Shown here in pieces: positions 33,951 through 46,620 of a stretch of 64,000 nt of DNA (positions are counted from its first letter, which is position 1; every line of letters starts with the position of its first letter). This stretch comes from Anaeramoeba flamelloides (lineage: Eukaryota > Metamonada > Anaeramoebidae). The stretch spans positions 14,098,501 to 14,162,500 of the forward strand of contig JANTQA010000012.1 in assembly GCA_027625915.1 (NCBI GenBank). The letters run 5' to 3'. The translations under genes were made by a program, and so were the position numbers. The notes below the pieces were generated by a model, which was given only the letters and a program-made list of their open reading frames with translations, was not told where the DNA came from and did not search any database.

Positions 33951-34350
33951 GTTAAGGGTTCGACGAAACCTCATCTAATCTGTTAAAGAGAGAATTTTGA
34001 AGTGACTAAATTTGAGACTTCTAATTCAAAGAGTATCTAACAGATAGAGTCATCAGAAGTCTTTGAATATTAATTTAGTTTTCTAAAACAAGAAAGAGTA
34101 AAAAAGGAATAAGTAGTGAAAAAGAATAAAGAGGTATAAAATTAAAAAATATATTGGTAAATTTCTGAAAATTCTGATAGGAATATTGATAGATCAAATA
34201 CTTAGAAACCATCAACTAATTTCATTTGAGTTCTTCTATTTGAAACCACTCACCTAAACATAATATCAATCATTCCAAAAAATTTTGATCTAAACGAAAA
34301 CAATAACAGAAATCAAAAAATAAAATGAAAACAAAAAAAACTAATTGATG
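33951..34350. repeat. Dispersed repeats
   Basis: 33951-34090 matches 43358-43515 (TTTTGAAGTGACTAAATTTG, AACTCAAAGAGCTTCTA-like sequence, CATCAGAAGTCTTTGAA). 34100-34350 matches part of the 7867-9252 element at low identity (AAAAATATATTGGTA, GATAGATCAAATA, ACCATCAAC). Non-coding. Confidence 0.45.
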
Positions 34351-35410
34351 AATTTATGATTTTCCAATTTTTACAAAAATCAAAATTATTTCCAATTTCT
34401 ATGAAATTGTATTATTGTGATAGTTTGGACCATTTTAACTGTGTGGAAAATTTTGAATTTTAGTTTATTTGAACTTTTTTTTGTGATTTCACTTTTTTTC
34501 AATAATAATAACCCAATTCCATTATTGTAAAAATAGATAATTCGGAACTTCAAATTATTATTGTGATTGGAAAGAGTTCAGTATATTATTTTACTTTTTT
34601 TTCTGTAGATATTTTCAAAAAAAACTAGATCCTTAAGAAATTATTTCTGAGATCTTAAAAATTTTTTATTGAATTTGTTTCATTTCTCAAATGAGTTATT
34701 ATATATAAAGATTTTTCAAAACTATTAATCTCTCAAATTTATTGGGTTACATAATTACTACATATTGGTTTTAATCTATGTAAAATGGCTATCAACTGAA
34801 AGAAAACCATTTGTTTCAAATTGTTGAAAATTTATTCTTTTGAAATATTAAATTTGTAACACTTTTATTTTTTTAAAAATTTGATTTTATAAAATACGAT
34901 AAGATTATTTTTTTATCATCAATTTGAATTTTTTTTTCAAGGTGCCCTTTGAATATTTAAGATTAAAAATTTTTGCAATTGAGAAATTGTCTGTGAATAT
35001 TTTTTTAATTTTTGAATTTTTGTAATCACAAGAAGTACAATATCAGAATAGTATTTTTGATAGTAATGCTACTTGAACATGGTGCAAATTCACTGAAAGT
35101 GGTAAGACTATTAAAACAATATTTTTAGTATATATTTGTTCTTTTTAGATAATTTTTTTAACAGAATATCAATTACATGGTAGAAAACACAATATAGATG
35201 ATTTATAGTAATTTTAAAAAGATTGAAAAAAAAGCATAATAAAAAAAAAATACTTTAATTTTTCAGAAAGTATTTAAATACTGGTATTCTGGATCTGTTT
35301 TAATTAAAAATACTACATTAATATTAAAAATTATTAAATCAAAAAATTTTAGAAAGTTTTATTTTGTGTTCAAAAATATTTCATTAATTATTAGTATATA
35401 TATATATATA
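34351..35410. other. No gene seen
   Basis: AT-rich; no frame, RNA or repeat that I can support. Confidence 0.4.
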
Positions 35411-36115
35411 TAAAATCTTTTTCAAATAAAAGGGCACAAAAAATTTTAAGAATTATTCATAAATGAATCAAATTAATTGTAGTATCATTCTAAAATCTAA
35501 GAAACGCTTTAAAACATAAAAAAAAACACTCAAATGAATCTTTAAAACTCATTAAAACTAAACAATAAAAATTATAATTCAATATTTTAAAAATTGGTGT
35601 GCCCTTTTATTTGAAATGAGAAATCTTGTTTTGTAAATTGTAATGAAAAAAATTATAAACCCAATAAAAACCTTTGAACAAGGCGAATTGGGAAAAAGTT
35701 CTCAACATTTTATTGATAATTCTTTAAACCCCAAACTTTTGTTCTTTAAAGTCTCATATTCAATATAAAGCCACAATTCATCTGGTATTTTGTTGTGATT
35801 GTTTTTTTTTATTTCTCTTTTCTTTGTTCCATGCATCAATCCAATAATGGTCTTTCTTAATTCCTATTTCTAACTCATTCGAAATCAAACTTAAACTGTT
35901 TCAGTTTATACACATGTAGATTATTTCCAAATTGGTTTTTTCAGATCTTGCTTTTTCATTTTCCAACTGTTCAATATCCAAAAATAAAAAAAGCAAAAAA
36001 TGAAAAAATGAATAATTAAAATGAAAATAACCAATAAGTAATGATCTTATTAACAATCAAATTCGATGATATTGACTATTTGAGAGGTGTGCCCTTTTGT
36101 TTGAAAAATAGTTTA
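35411..36115. mobile_element. Tc1/mariner-like element, 705 bp, copy 1
   Basis: Inserted inside a TA microsatellite. Ends are TAAAATCTTTTTCAAATAAAA and, reversed, TAAACTATTTTTCAAACAAA. A second internal copy of the end (GTGTGCCCTTTTATTTGAAA) is at about 35597. On the minus strand (about 35700-35890) it encodes the start of a Tc1-type transposase: TIIGLMHGTKKREIKK and KIPDELWLYIE, i.e. a helix-turn-helix and linker without a DDE domain. In this copy that frame is interrupted. It is a deletion derivative of a larger transposon. Confidence 0.7.
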
Positions 36116-36544
36116 TATATATATATATATCTAGAAATATATTTAAAAATCAAATAGAAATTGTTTTTTTTTTTTTTTTTTGCAATTATTGAAAGTTTCA
36201 TTCTTTGACTAATGAAATAACTCTGTAATTGAGGTAATAAGGTTTTATCCATAATTGAATTTTTAAGTTTGAAATTTAAATTAAAATTGAATTCATAAAC
36301 TATTTCAAATTTTGAAAGTATTTGAATTTAATCTTTGAAAAAACATTCAGATTTACAAAGGTTAACTATTCAATATTTTTTAATTGTCGAGAAGTTGTTA
36401 TAGATTCCAGACTAACTACTTTATCATGATATTTATTTGAAAGGAAAAACTTAAAGTGTGGTTAAAAGAAATAGTTAACTATTCAAATAAAAAAGTAAAA
36501 AAAAATATTCTAGTTTTTATAAAAAACGAATAATTGAAAAAGTA

Positions 36545-36900
36545 AATTAAAAATATTTATTTATTTGGAAAAAGGAGTCATTAAAGTAAATTTTAACAGA
36601 TGAAAAAGACTAGAAGAAAAGCAATTAAAATATCAATAAATAATAATAATTTAATTTATATTCCCTCATTAAACACTATCCACTATTATTAGGTTTTCTT
36701 GAGTTTTCGAAATTTAAATAAAACTTGTTTAAATTTTCTTTGTATTTATTAAATTAAAAAAAAGGCACTTGAAGAAACTTAACAGCACTTGTCAACAGGT
36801 TTTAAGAAAACCTTGGATGGACAAAAACCCTGAAATAAAAAAAAAGAAAATTACATTTTTTTAGTGTATCTGTTTGAAAAAAGCGTAAAAAAGTATCTTT
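36545..36900 (+). mobile_element. Element of the GGAGTAAT family, copy 1
   Basis: Begins TATTTATTTGGAAAAAGGAG and continues with AGTAAATTTTAACAGATGAA and AAAATATCAATAAATAATAA, then TTAAAAAAAAGGCACTTGAA. The same order appears at 58845-59235, in part at 52215-52430, and in reverse at 42597-42735. Ends are not fully resolved. Confidence 0.5.
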
Positions 36901-37907
36901 AGATTGTTAATAGAATCTAATTTTAATTTCTTTTTTAAAAAAATTAAAACTTTTTGAGTCACATGTTTATAAAACATCTTAATTTTTATTTCGGTATTTT
37001 TATTTAGATTTAAATCTTCAATTTTTAGTTTTTCACCTTTTTAACTGCTAAGATATACTTTGAAAAAAAAATTCGTATTAAAAAAAGATATTCTGGATTA
37101 ATATTAACTTTTTATTTTCTTTTTCTTTTTCAACAATTCCTTTTATCACCTTATTAATTCAAATGGATTGTAATTATCAAATTTTCATTTTTATGGGGTT
37201 TATTGTTATGCTATTATTTTTATTTATATTTTCTCTCTTTTTTAAGGTTTATTAATTCTTTATCACTTTTTTTCTTTTAAATATCTTATCAACTTTTTAA
37301 ATTAATGTTTTTTTTTTCCATAATAGAAGTAATGTATTGAATTCAATTGATAAAATAATTAACTTGTTAATTTTTGATTTAGAAGCATGAGTTCTTCTAA
37401 CTTGATGATATTCATTCATTATGAAAAAAGGGAAATAAAAATGATGATTTATATCTGAAAAAAAGCTGTTTATCCATGTCGAATAGTTAGGTACCATTGT
37501 CGTAAAGTGTAATAGAATAGACTTTTTTATTTATATTGTTTTTTTTTTTTTTTTTTTTTTGATCTTACATTCTCATTCAAATTTTGAATTGTTTTGTTTA
37601 GTATTTCAATTATAAAAAACATAATTATTGACTTGAAGATCACAATAATTTCTTCTTTTATTTTAATGTTATTTTTATATTGAAAGGTTTAATATTATAT
37701 AGAAATAATTTTAAAATGATTTTAATTGGGATAAGCAAAATTTTCAATATAATACATAATACTTACCTTTATATATATTTATAACCAAACATGCCCTGGA
37801 AATAAATCCTGTTAATAAAACGAAATTTCAGTTGAAAAAACCTTTTCAATCCAATATTTTATCTTCTTAATTTCATTTTTTTTTTCATTCCGGTTTCTTC
37901 AAATTGA
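36901..37907. other. No gene seen
   Basis: AT-rich with long T tracts. A 66-codon minus frame at 37297-37497 has no family resemblance. Confidence 0.4.
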
Positions 37908-38330
37908 ATTATATATACAGTATATCCAAAGCTATCATGAAAATTTTTCCTCATCAAAATTTGATGTTGATTTACATTTTTTAAAAGTTGAATATAAGAA
38001 TACATAAGCTCATATTGAAATAAAAATTTCCTATATGAGATAATATTCAAGAATTTTTACTTATTTCCAAAAAAAATAAATTTTCATATCCTAAATGACT
38101 CTAAACATCAAAAGTCCATTAAGAAACCACATAGAATTAACTCTAAAAAAATGAATTTTTGTTTGATCACATCATAAGTTTATTTTTCATATTAACTCAT
38201 TTAGGAATTTTTTTTTTCAATATGAGCTTATGTATTCTTATATTCAACTTTTAAAAAATCTAAATCAACATCAAATTTTGATGATTGAAAAAAATTCACT
38301 GTAGCCTTGGAACAGCTGTATATATCAACA
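37908..38330. mobile_element. Foldback/TIR element, about 0.42 kb
   Basis: Left TATATATACAGTATATCCAA, then CATCAAAATTTGATGTTGAT and GAATACATAAGCTCATATTG. The right arm mirrors these, ending GGAACAGCTGTATATA. The central 150 bp is unique. CAG-type ends beside TA suggest Tc1/mariner relatives. Confidence 0.6.
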
Positions 38331-38684
38331 CAATTTCAAAAAGTGTGACTCGCGTGAAATAATAAATGGAATAAAAAATTATCATTTAGTATTCAAGAAC
38401 TGTTAATAATTAAATCTGATTAGTAATTCGCTTTTAAATCATTCTAAATCTATACAAACCAGATATGTTATAAATTAAAACAATAAAACCAAAAACTAAA
38501 AAAGAAGTGAATCAATAATTTTTGAAATAAGTATTACGGATTTTTATTTACCAAAATTTATTGAAAAAAAGTTAACAACAATATTTTTTCGGAATATTTA
38601 AATTCATTTTAAAAGACATTATATATTCTCAATTTTCATAGTGATTATTTGTCTTTTCGAAGATCTTTTTTTTTTTTTGTACAT

Positions 38685-38686
38685 GA

Positions 38687-38736
<50 letters not shown>

Positions 38737-38790
38737 AAAAAACAAAAGAAAAAAAAAAGAAAAAAAAAGAAAAAAAAAAGAAAAAAAAAT
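38685..38790. repeat. A-rich tract over 90 bp
   Basis: Nearly pure A with occasional C or G. The Lys- or Phe-rich frames across it are composition artefacts. Confidence 0.9.
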
Positions 38791-39483
38791 TCGAAAAGCA
38801 AAACAAAATTTGTAAAATTTGAAAAAATGATTCTGATCCCAAAATTTGAAAATATTTTTTTGAAAAGAATACTGGAATAAACCCTCCTAAAATCTTCCAT
38901 TAACAATATAAAGAGAGTCTAAAATTTTGAAATCTAGTTATTATATACCTATTGTAATTTATCTAATAAAAAAAAAAAAAAAAAAAGAAACAAAATTAAA
39001 AAACTTTTTGATATTTTCATTGATTATTTTTATGTGTCTCTGAATTGAGAGATAATAAAAAGTTAATATATGGCTTTTTTTCTTATTTTCTAATAGTTTC
39101 TTAATAATTTATCATATTGATTGAGATAAATTTTATTTGTTTTTTCAATTTGAATAAAAAACAATTTTTTATAACAAAAAAAAAGAATATAAAAGAATCT
39201 CAATAATACAATTTCATTCAAATTGGAAAAAAATATGATTTAAATATTTTTTTTGAATAATATTTTGTTTTTTTTTTTTCTTTTTTAAATTTATATAATC
39301 TTTTTCATTAGATTGATTTTATTTTCAAATGATTGGTATTAGGTCAAAGGCGAGATGTTTTCATATTCGGGTACTTAAATAAAGTTAGTTGTGATACTTA
39401 AGCGTTTTATCTATTATATAATTCTTTTTACAATTTCAATAAATTTTTCCATACATTTTTTTTTTTAGCCCATCTCCAAAATA

Positions 39484-39529
<46 letters not shown>

Positions 39530-39689
39530 TAAAAAGTAATATTTTTTTGTGTTCAGGGGGCAAGTCAACTCAAAAGTCTCAAAAACCCACAGTAATTGTT
39601 TGTATTGTTTAAAGTACTCTCTGAAAAGATTATCAAAGACCCAAGTGTTTATGGACTCATTTTACTGTTAAAATTTTACATTTACTGTT

Positions 39690-40370
39690 GAAAAAAAAAA
39701 TTTTTTAGCCTAAAGAACAAAATATTTAAATTACATAACATAAATAATATTCTACTCATTCTGTGTAAAAAGAATTAATATTAGAAATATCTGTATCATT
39801 TATAATCATTTTAGATGCTATTAAAAGGGGTGATACAATGTTTTTGTAAAGAACAAATACGATTGTCTATCATTAAGAAAATTTTTAAAACCAATTGTTC
39901 TCATCTTAATGATCTTTCAAAAATAACCGATTAATATCCAATATTACTGGTACATTTCCTTCTCTGTCAAAAGTCCTCCAAACCGAACCGTATTTAACCT
40001 TGTATTCACAGTAAACTTATAGTTTGATTGCAGAGTACCTAAACTTTGACACCCTTTTCCAGATTCGAATTTTTTTTTTTGTTTTTTTTTTTGAAATAGA
40101 CTCTTCCAGTTACACCAACTTACTCTACCAAATGCTAAAATCCACAATATATTCAAAGGATGTCAACAGTTTTCTCAAGAACCTAAAGTAAAAAATCCAA
40201 TAAACAATAATTTGTACAAAACTAAAAATTCTATAATACTACTAACTTTTATCTATTCATAGTGGATTTCATAAAAGTTCTTTAAAAAGTGTTTTCAAGC
40301 TTTTATCTAAAATTTTCGAATATTTTCAAGTATTTTTGAGAATATTTCAAAATAAACTAGAATTGTGAAA
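39690..40370. mobile_element. Diverged relative of the 2680-4033 element
   Basis: Shares, in the same order, the segments ATTCTGTGTAAAAAGAATT, ATAATCATT, CAAAAATAACCGATTAATAT and TTTTGAGAATATTTCAAA with 3380-3960. Its arms are too decayed for me to set the ends exactly. Confidence 0.45.
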
Positions 40371-41288
40371 TAATAAATTATTGTTAGTGTTACCACCGCT
40401 TAGTTGTACAAATTTGGTATTTCTTCGGTATTCCATTCAACAAGATTTATAATTTCGAAAAATTGAATTTTGATTTGCCAAAATTTTTGAATTGCCAATT
40501 AAAATCTAATCTCCTTAAACTTTTTTATTTCTTGATTGGTTATCGATTGACACTTTTTATAATTGAACTGATTGACATTTAAATTCTTTTTAGTTCATTG
40601 AAATTTTTACTTTAAACTCTAATTTTGTAAAAAAAAAAAAAATAATCAATAAACAATTATATTACATAATAAAAATAGAATGGTATCATTTACTTTAAAA
40701 AAAATTCCATAAAATAAAATGTATAACACTTGATCAAAAAATGAAGGTAGATATATTTTTTTAAAACAATCTGATCTAAAAAAAAATCGAGGAATATCTT
40801 TGGATTTTTGCAAATCCTTTTCTTTTCTACGTGGTATATTAAAGATAAATAATTTTCTTTATTTCAAAATATTTTTTTTTATTTCATAATAGACATTATT
40901 TAAAACCCCAAGTGTTGTTTTATCTCTGAAAAATATGTGTGATTCAAAAAAACAACATTGAAAAATGTTTAACGAGTCATTCATGGAAAAAAAAAAAAAA
41001 AAATAGTTAATAAGACTAAACATTTTATTCAAAGTAATCGATTATGTTCAATCATGATAAATAATAAATGAAAACAAAAATAAAAAACAAAAAAAAAAAA
41101 AAATTCTAATTCAAATTTCTAGGTTAAGTATAAATAAATAAAATGTTTAAAATTAAATCTTAAATAAAATAGTAAAAAAAAATAAAAAAAAAAAGGAATA
41201 AAGCGGTGTGGGAAAGTAAAAATAAAAGAAAAAAAATGGTTAAATAAAGAAATTTCTAATAATAATATTTGGATAATTAAAACGATAT

Positions 41289-41320
<32 letters not shown>
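40371..41320. other. 3' flank of the IFRD gene; no gene seen
   Basis: AT-rich. It ends in a 33-base T run (41290-41322), which in the gene's sense is an A tract directly after the stop codon. Confidence 0.5.
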
Positions 41321-41325
<5 letters not shown>

Positions 41326-44300
41326 TAAAATGATATTCAAAGTGGTTTTTCTTTTTCCTTTCTTTAGTTCTATTTTGTTGTCTATGTTTTTTGTTTTTCT
41401 TTTGTTCTTTGCGTTGTGACTTTTTATTATAATGTTTTTGTCTATGCGATTCGACTTTAATTTGATATCCAAACAATTGCGAGAATAAGAAATTTTTTTC
41501 AATATGCTTTTGGAACCCAGACCCCAAAAAATTCCGAATTGTATTTAATTGTATTATTTTGGGCCATTCTTCTAAATGTATTTTGTTTGATTTTATTGTT
41601 ATAAGGTCTTTGGGGTACTCGCACTCTTCGATTGAGGAAATATATTGTTTAAATTCGGCCCTTTGCTTTGTTTTGGTTTTTTTAGAAACCTTTTGAGAAT
41701 ATTCTTTCATCAATTTGTTAAAAATTTCGACAATTGCATCAACATCGATATCCGAATCAACAACTTCTTCCATTTCAAGTCGATCTTTTAAATTGAATGC
41801 TAAAGTGATCAGCCTACCGCTTGAAATTCTTACATCAAGATTGGGGTGCTCGAGAAAGGACTTTCCAATATTTACAATATATTCAAAAAAGATGCCATCA
41901 TCTGATTCATTGTTACCATTTAACTCAATCCCAATAAAATCTTTTGCTTGGAGAGATAATAGCAGACAACAAATATTTAGAACCTTTGCAATAAAAGTTT
42001 CGTGCTCTCCATTTTGTGGATTAACATTGCTTTTTAAAATAGAAATACAATGTCTAAGCACGTTTTGGCTTGAATCTAAATCCCCTGTGCTTGTTATAAT
42101 ATAACTTAAAATTCCTAACGCTTCAATTGACTGGGAAGTGTGTTTTGGTTTTATTAGTTTTTTTTTTATTAAAGTTGTTTGTTTGTTTTTAAAAGTTTTT
42201 TATTTATTTTTAAAAAAGATTATTATTGATTTGAAAAGAATATAAATAATTAGAGAAGAAATAATGTTTTAAATTTTAAAAAGTGTTTATATAGAGACTA
42301 AATTTTTTGTTTTTGATTTTTTTATATCTGTAATTGTTCTTTTTGTTTTTTTTTTTAATTTTTAATCAAAAAAAAATTAAAAAAAATAATAATAAATTTG
42401 GATGAGTTGTTTTCAAAATCGTAAATTATGTTTGGCCTTAACTGTTATGGTAAGAAGGTTTCTAATAACAAAAAAGTTTCTAATTTTTAAAAAAGCATGT
42501 AAAATGTTTGGCAGATCTTTATTTAATGAACTATCATCATTATTGAATGAAGAATTAATTAATTTCTTCATTTAATTCATAAAAAATTCAAATTGTAAAA
42601 TGAAAAGATGTAAGAATTTGGACATGTAAATGATATAATATTTTTTTACTTTTATATTTTAATTATTTTTCTTCTTCTCTTTTTTATTTAGTAAATATTC
42701 TTTGATTACTCCCTTCTCAAAATAAATAAATAAAGATGTAAGAATTTAATTTCAAAGTAATATTGTGTTTAATATGATAATAATGCTTGTTTTTTTAAAA
42801 AAAAAATAAAAATAAAAAATGAAAGTTATTTTTACTTTTGGGAATTAGACATTAAATTAAAAATATTTTTTACAATTTAATTTTCTTAATAAGATTTATT
42901 AGTATGAGTTTTGGAAAATAAAAAAATTTTAAAAGTGGATGTAATTTTAAAAAGTGGGATAATGGAAAGAAAACAATACAATTAATAATAATACAATAAT
43001 ATAATTTGTACTTGATCGTTATACAAAACTAGATTTGTTAACCAAATTAATTTGAAAAATATTTTTTTTTTTTAATTTCAATTTTGGTAAAGTAATTTTA
43101 TAAAAGTTTGATCCTTAAAAATGTTAAAAAAGCCCTGAAAAAATGTTTTATTGATGTTTGGTTCTTATTTTAAAGATATTTTCCAAAACCTTTCTGTAAC
43201 ACTTTTTTTGAAAATGGCGCTAACATTCTAAAAAGCATAGAACCAAAGAAAAAAAAAAACTTTTTTATTTGAAATTCATTATTTTGGCAAGGAAGATTTA
43301 AATCTTTTTTTTATTGTTACACAAGTGTACAAAATGATGTCTTTGTCTGTAGACTTTTGGGTTTATTATTAAGAGTTCAATGTTAAAGAAAAGGCACTTA
43401 ATCTGTTATTGGGGGGATTTTGAAGTCACTAAATTTATGTCTTCTAACTCAAAGAGCTTCTAGATATTCTTCTAGACACAGTCATTAGAAGTCTTAGAAA
43501 CTTAATTTAGTTTTCGATATTTTTAGAGTTTTTTTTGATAAAAACCAATTTTTCGAGAATTGTGTTTATGATTTTGTAGTCGACGTTGTTACAAAACCAC
43601 AAACTTTGGTAAATTCTGAAAGCCGCATTTTGGGTTTTATAAAAAACACTTTTGGTATTTGAATAACAAATGGGAATAAATTTTCACTTCATTTTTATAT
43701 TCTTTTTTTTTACAAATTTGATTTCCAAAGAAATACTGTTAATTGCAAAAGAAAAGGATCAAAATTTTCATTCACCTTTCTGAATAAATCCAATCCCCAG
43801 AATTAATGACAAAACACCAAAGTCTACAATTCTAAAAAGGGAAATAATCGTCTTAAAGTTCTTTTAGAATTAAAAATTTGTAAAGTTTACGTAAATTATA
43901 AAAATCTTTTTTATCAAAAGCTGAATGAAAATTTTGTTTAATTTATTTTTCAACAAATAGTAGATTGAACTTTGTGCTTGATTTATTTGCCTGATATTTT
44001 AAGCTATACGTAGGGTAAAATCAGAAAACCTAAAACAAAACAGAGATTTCAGAAGAATTGAAAAATGAAAATCAGACTAAAATTTTAACACATCCAATTT
44101 CCAAATATCAGTATAGTTCAAAAAAGACAAATTTTAGTATTAAATTATCGATTCTCTTTAATAGTTTTTTTTTCTTTTGAGAGTCTTTCAAAATTTAAAG
44201 ACCAGTTGAAACAGTAAAAAAAAATAAAAAAAAAAAAGCAACAAACCAAATTTTTTAAATTTTTTTTTGAATAAAAACGAATAATTTTTTAAATAAAAAA

Positions 44301-44765
44301 AAAAAAAAAAAAAAAAAGACAAATTCTTACAGCAATTTTAAGTTTGTTTTCGCCTTCTAAAGAATATTTCAAAAGTATTGGTTCAAATTGGTTAAATATC
44401 TCGTCAGCTGTGTCCTCTAAGGTTATTGAAAAAAGTAAGAGGCACCTAATTGCCAAGACCTGTTCTTCGACAGATCCTTTTTTTAAAGAATTCTTGACTG
44501 CAAACAAAGCATCATCGAAAAAGTCTCCGATAATTGGCAGGTAATAATGAGAAATGTTATGGTTGAGTTCAGCATATTTTTCACATCTTGTGATGCTATC
44601 TGTGTCCATTAAGGAATCAATTAATTCTTGAAATTGTGTTTCAAATTGGTTATTTTCTTCCTCAGAGCTTGAGCCTTCATTTTCTTTTTGAGCAATGTTT
44701 TCATTTCTTTTTTGTTTTTTTTTTCTTGGGTTGTTTGGAGTGTTTCTTTTTTGTCTCTGGTTCAT
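41321..44765 (-). CDS. IFRD/Tis7-family transcriptional co-regulator (exons 44331-44765 and 41321-42130, 414 aa)
   Basis: Exon 1 runs from ATG (44765) to 44331 (145 codons), ending NKLKIA before donor GTAAGA. Exon 2 starts after CCCAG at 42130 (SIEALGILSYIITSTGDLDS) and ends at TAA (41321). Both are phase 0, so the product is 414 residues, the usual size for IFRD proteins (about 400-450). Residues 1-45 are basic and then acidic low complexity. Residues 45-300 are the helical IFRD repeat region (SITRCEKYAELNHNI, VLAIRCLLLFSITLED, VLNICCLLLSLQAKDF, DVRISSGRLITLAFNL). Near 345 is the family's C-terminal motif, LGSGFQKHIEKN followed by FSQLFGYQ. The tail is rich in Lys and Arg. In animals these proteins modulate transcription and stress-related differentiation; function here is inferred from homology. 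Continuity of the family alignment across the splice is strong evidence for the join. Confidence 0.9.
42597..42735 (-). mobile_element. Element of the GGAGTAAT family, copy 2 (end only, reversed)
   Basis: The complement reads TTTGAGAAGGGAGTAATCAA then GAATATTTACTAAATAAAAA and GAAGAAGAAAAATAATTAAA, matching the left ends at 36545, 52215 and 58845. Confidence 0.5.
43358..43515. repeat. Dispersed repeat (partner at 33951-34090)
   Basis: Shared words include GATTTTGAAGTCACTAAATT, CTTCTAACTCAAAGAGCTTC and AGTCATTAGAAGTCTTAGAA. It lies in the IFRD intron. Confidence 0.5.
43734..43962. mobile_element. MITE family III, copy 3
   Basis: Starts TACTGTTAATTGCAAAAGAA with CAAAATTTTCATTCACCTTT; ends AAAGCTGAATGAAAATTTTG then CAACAAATAGTA. 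It sits inside the IFRD intron. Confidence 0.7.
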
Positions 44766-45969
44766 TGGTTTAAGGTTGTTATTGCTTTAACGGTTTAGTT
44801 TAGTTGTTTATAAAAAAGGTTGGGTGTTTGTTTTGATTAAAGTAAAACAATTCTATGAAGCTTTGGATCTTAAAAACAATAAGTTTAATTAATCACGAGA
44901 GAAATTATAAAAAAATGAATTTTTTATTTTTTGGAATTCATAATTTTGACAAATTTAATTTTAGGTTTTTGGTTCTAACGACAATCCATATTTTGGTAGG
45001 TTGTATTGAACAAATATTTTAAAGCAAATAAATAGTTGTTTTTTTCCTTATTTGTAAGATTTTTGACAAACATAAGTAATTTAAACTAAATTTGCTTTTT
45101 GGTTTTGAAAAAACATACTTCCAACCTTTGTTTAAAGTTATAAACTTTTAGTCAATTATTCATAAATGACTTTTAAATCTTTGGAAAAATTAAAAATCTG
45201 AATCTTTTAACGTTTTTAACCAGTACCATAATCCCAAAAATAGATTTCCTGTTCTGAAAAGATTTCACACCCAATCATTTTTAGGATCACAAATATTCTT
45301 GTTTTTATTATCAAACATGTGTAAAACACATCCAATAAACATTCAAATTCTCAAACCCCTTTTCGAAATTAAATTCTCAAATCTCTTATTTCACGATTTT
45401 TTTTTATTGAAAATTTATTCATAACTTTTGAGGTTGAAAATTTTTATATTGAAGATTTTGATCTTTTAGTCCAATCACTTTTTAAAGCACACTCTAATTA
45501 ACCAAATAATGTAAAAGACATTTTTTTAAACGAACAATTCTTGGAAATAAGGCAAATATTTTTATTAAAATTGTTTTTGGGTTGAAATGTAAAAAGATTA
45601 TGGGTTTTCATGATTAATCTTTTATTGTTATTCTTATCCATCTGATTCTCGTTGATCATGATCTTGGTTATTTTGTTGGGTATAGGAGAACCTAGAGTAT
45701 TCATTAAAAAGGTCTAGGCTTTTAATTTGTTGAGAATTATAAAACCATCTTTTTGATTGTAAGGCAATAATAATAATCAATATTTTCTTTTATTTCTTTA
45801 ACTTCATATTTGAACAAGACGGCTTTCAAGTAAATGGATTGTAATTTGTGAATTCTATTTATTTCTTTGATTCTTTGTTTTATCCTAGAATTATTTTTTT
45901 CTATTTTGGGTGGAAAAAGAATCTAAAAAGGAAATAGCACAATTGAAAAATATCAACCAGTGCAAAATT

Positions 45970-46148
45970 ATATAGTCCGTTCCGTCCTTGAGACACAAAC
46001 TTTTCAATAAAATTTAAGTCACAAAAAAATCTCAAATTAAGGCACATTTTTTGAAATTTTTTTTTTATGAATTTTGTACTTGAATCTGAGATTTTTTTTG
46101 TGCCTATTTTAGTTTCAAGTTTGTGTCTTAAAAGTGGAACTGACCGGA
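45970..46148. mobile_element. MITE family I, copy 4
   Basis: Left TATAGTCCGTTCCGTCCTTG with AGACACAAACTTTTCAAT; right TTGTGTCTTAAAAGTGGAAC then TGACCGG. AAGACACAAA replaces AAGGCACAAA of copy 1, a variant shared with copy 5. Confidence 0.6.
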
Positions 46149-46393
46149 TCTCTTTTAAATATCAAAGATCCTGAAAGGAAAAAAATTATTTATATTTTTA
46201 AGACACAACAATATCTATTCAATTAATAGGTAAGTATCCTAAATTGTTGAACGTGACCAACAACTTATATACCTTTGAGTTATAAACAAATAATTTTGAT
46301 TTTTTTATTATTATCCAGAGTATGGTCAATTGCTGTCAAATATCCGGGGGCGTTATAGAGAACTGCTATTTACCAATGTTTTTTGCTTTATCT

Positions 46394-46620
46394 TTTATTT
46401 GTTCTAGATTTTTTTGAAGTTTTCTATTTTATTTATGAAGTGTTCTAGGTTTTTTTTACTTTTTGAAATAAACAGAAAATTTTAATAAATTTTTGGTTTA
46501 TTTCAAAAAGCAAAAAAAACCTAATGAAAATCCATTGATTTTTAAAATAAATAGAAAACCCAAAAAAAACTAACTAGAATCTATCGTTTTTCAGAATAAA
46601 CAGAAAACTCAAGATAGCAT
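46394..46620. mobile_element. Foldback element, second copy of the 2855-3118 family
   Basis: Contains GAAGTGTTCTAGGTTTTTTT, TTGAAATAAACAGAAAATTT and TTTGGTTTATTTCAAAAAGC, matching 2920-3010, then mirrored words to AATAAACAGAAAACTCAAG. Confidence 0.6.

Larger units (their letters stand above)
42131..44330 (-). other. 2.2 kb intron of the IFRD gene with repeats
   Basis: GT at 44329-44330 and AG at 42131-42132 on the minus strand. Inside are a GGAGTAAT-family segment (42597-42735), a dispersed repeat (43358-43515) and a family III MITE (43734-43962). The donor is followed by a long T run. There are no internal genes. Confidence 0.8.

Noticed and set aside
38619-38906. Open frames of 65-95 codons on both strands
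   Set aside because: They are created by an almost pure A/T tract and encode poly-Lys or poly-Phe; no real protein composition.
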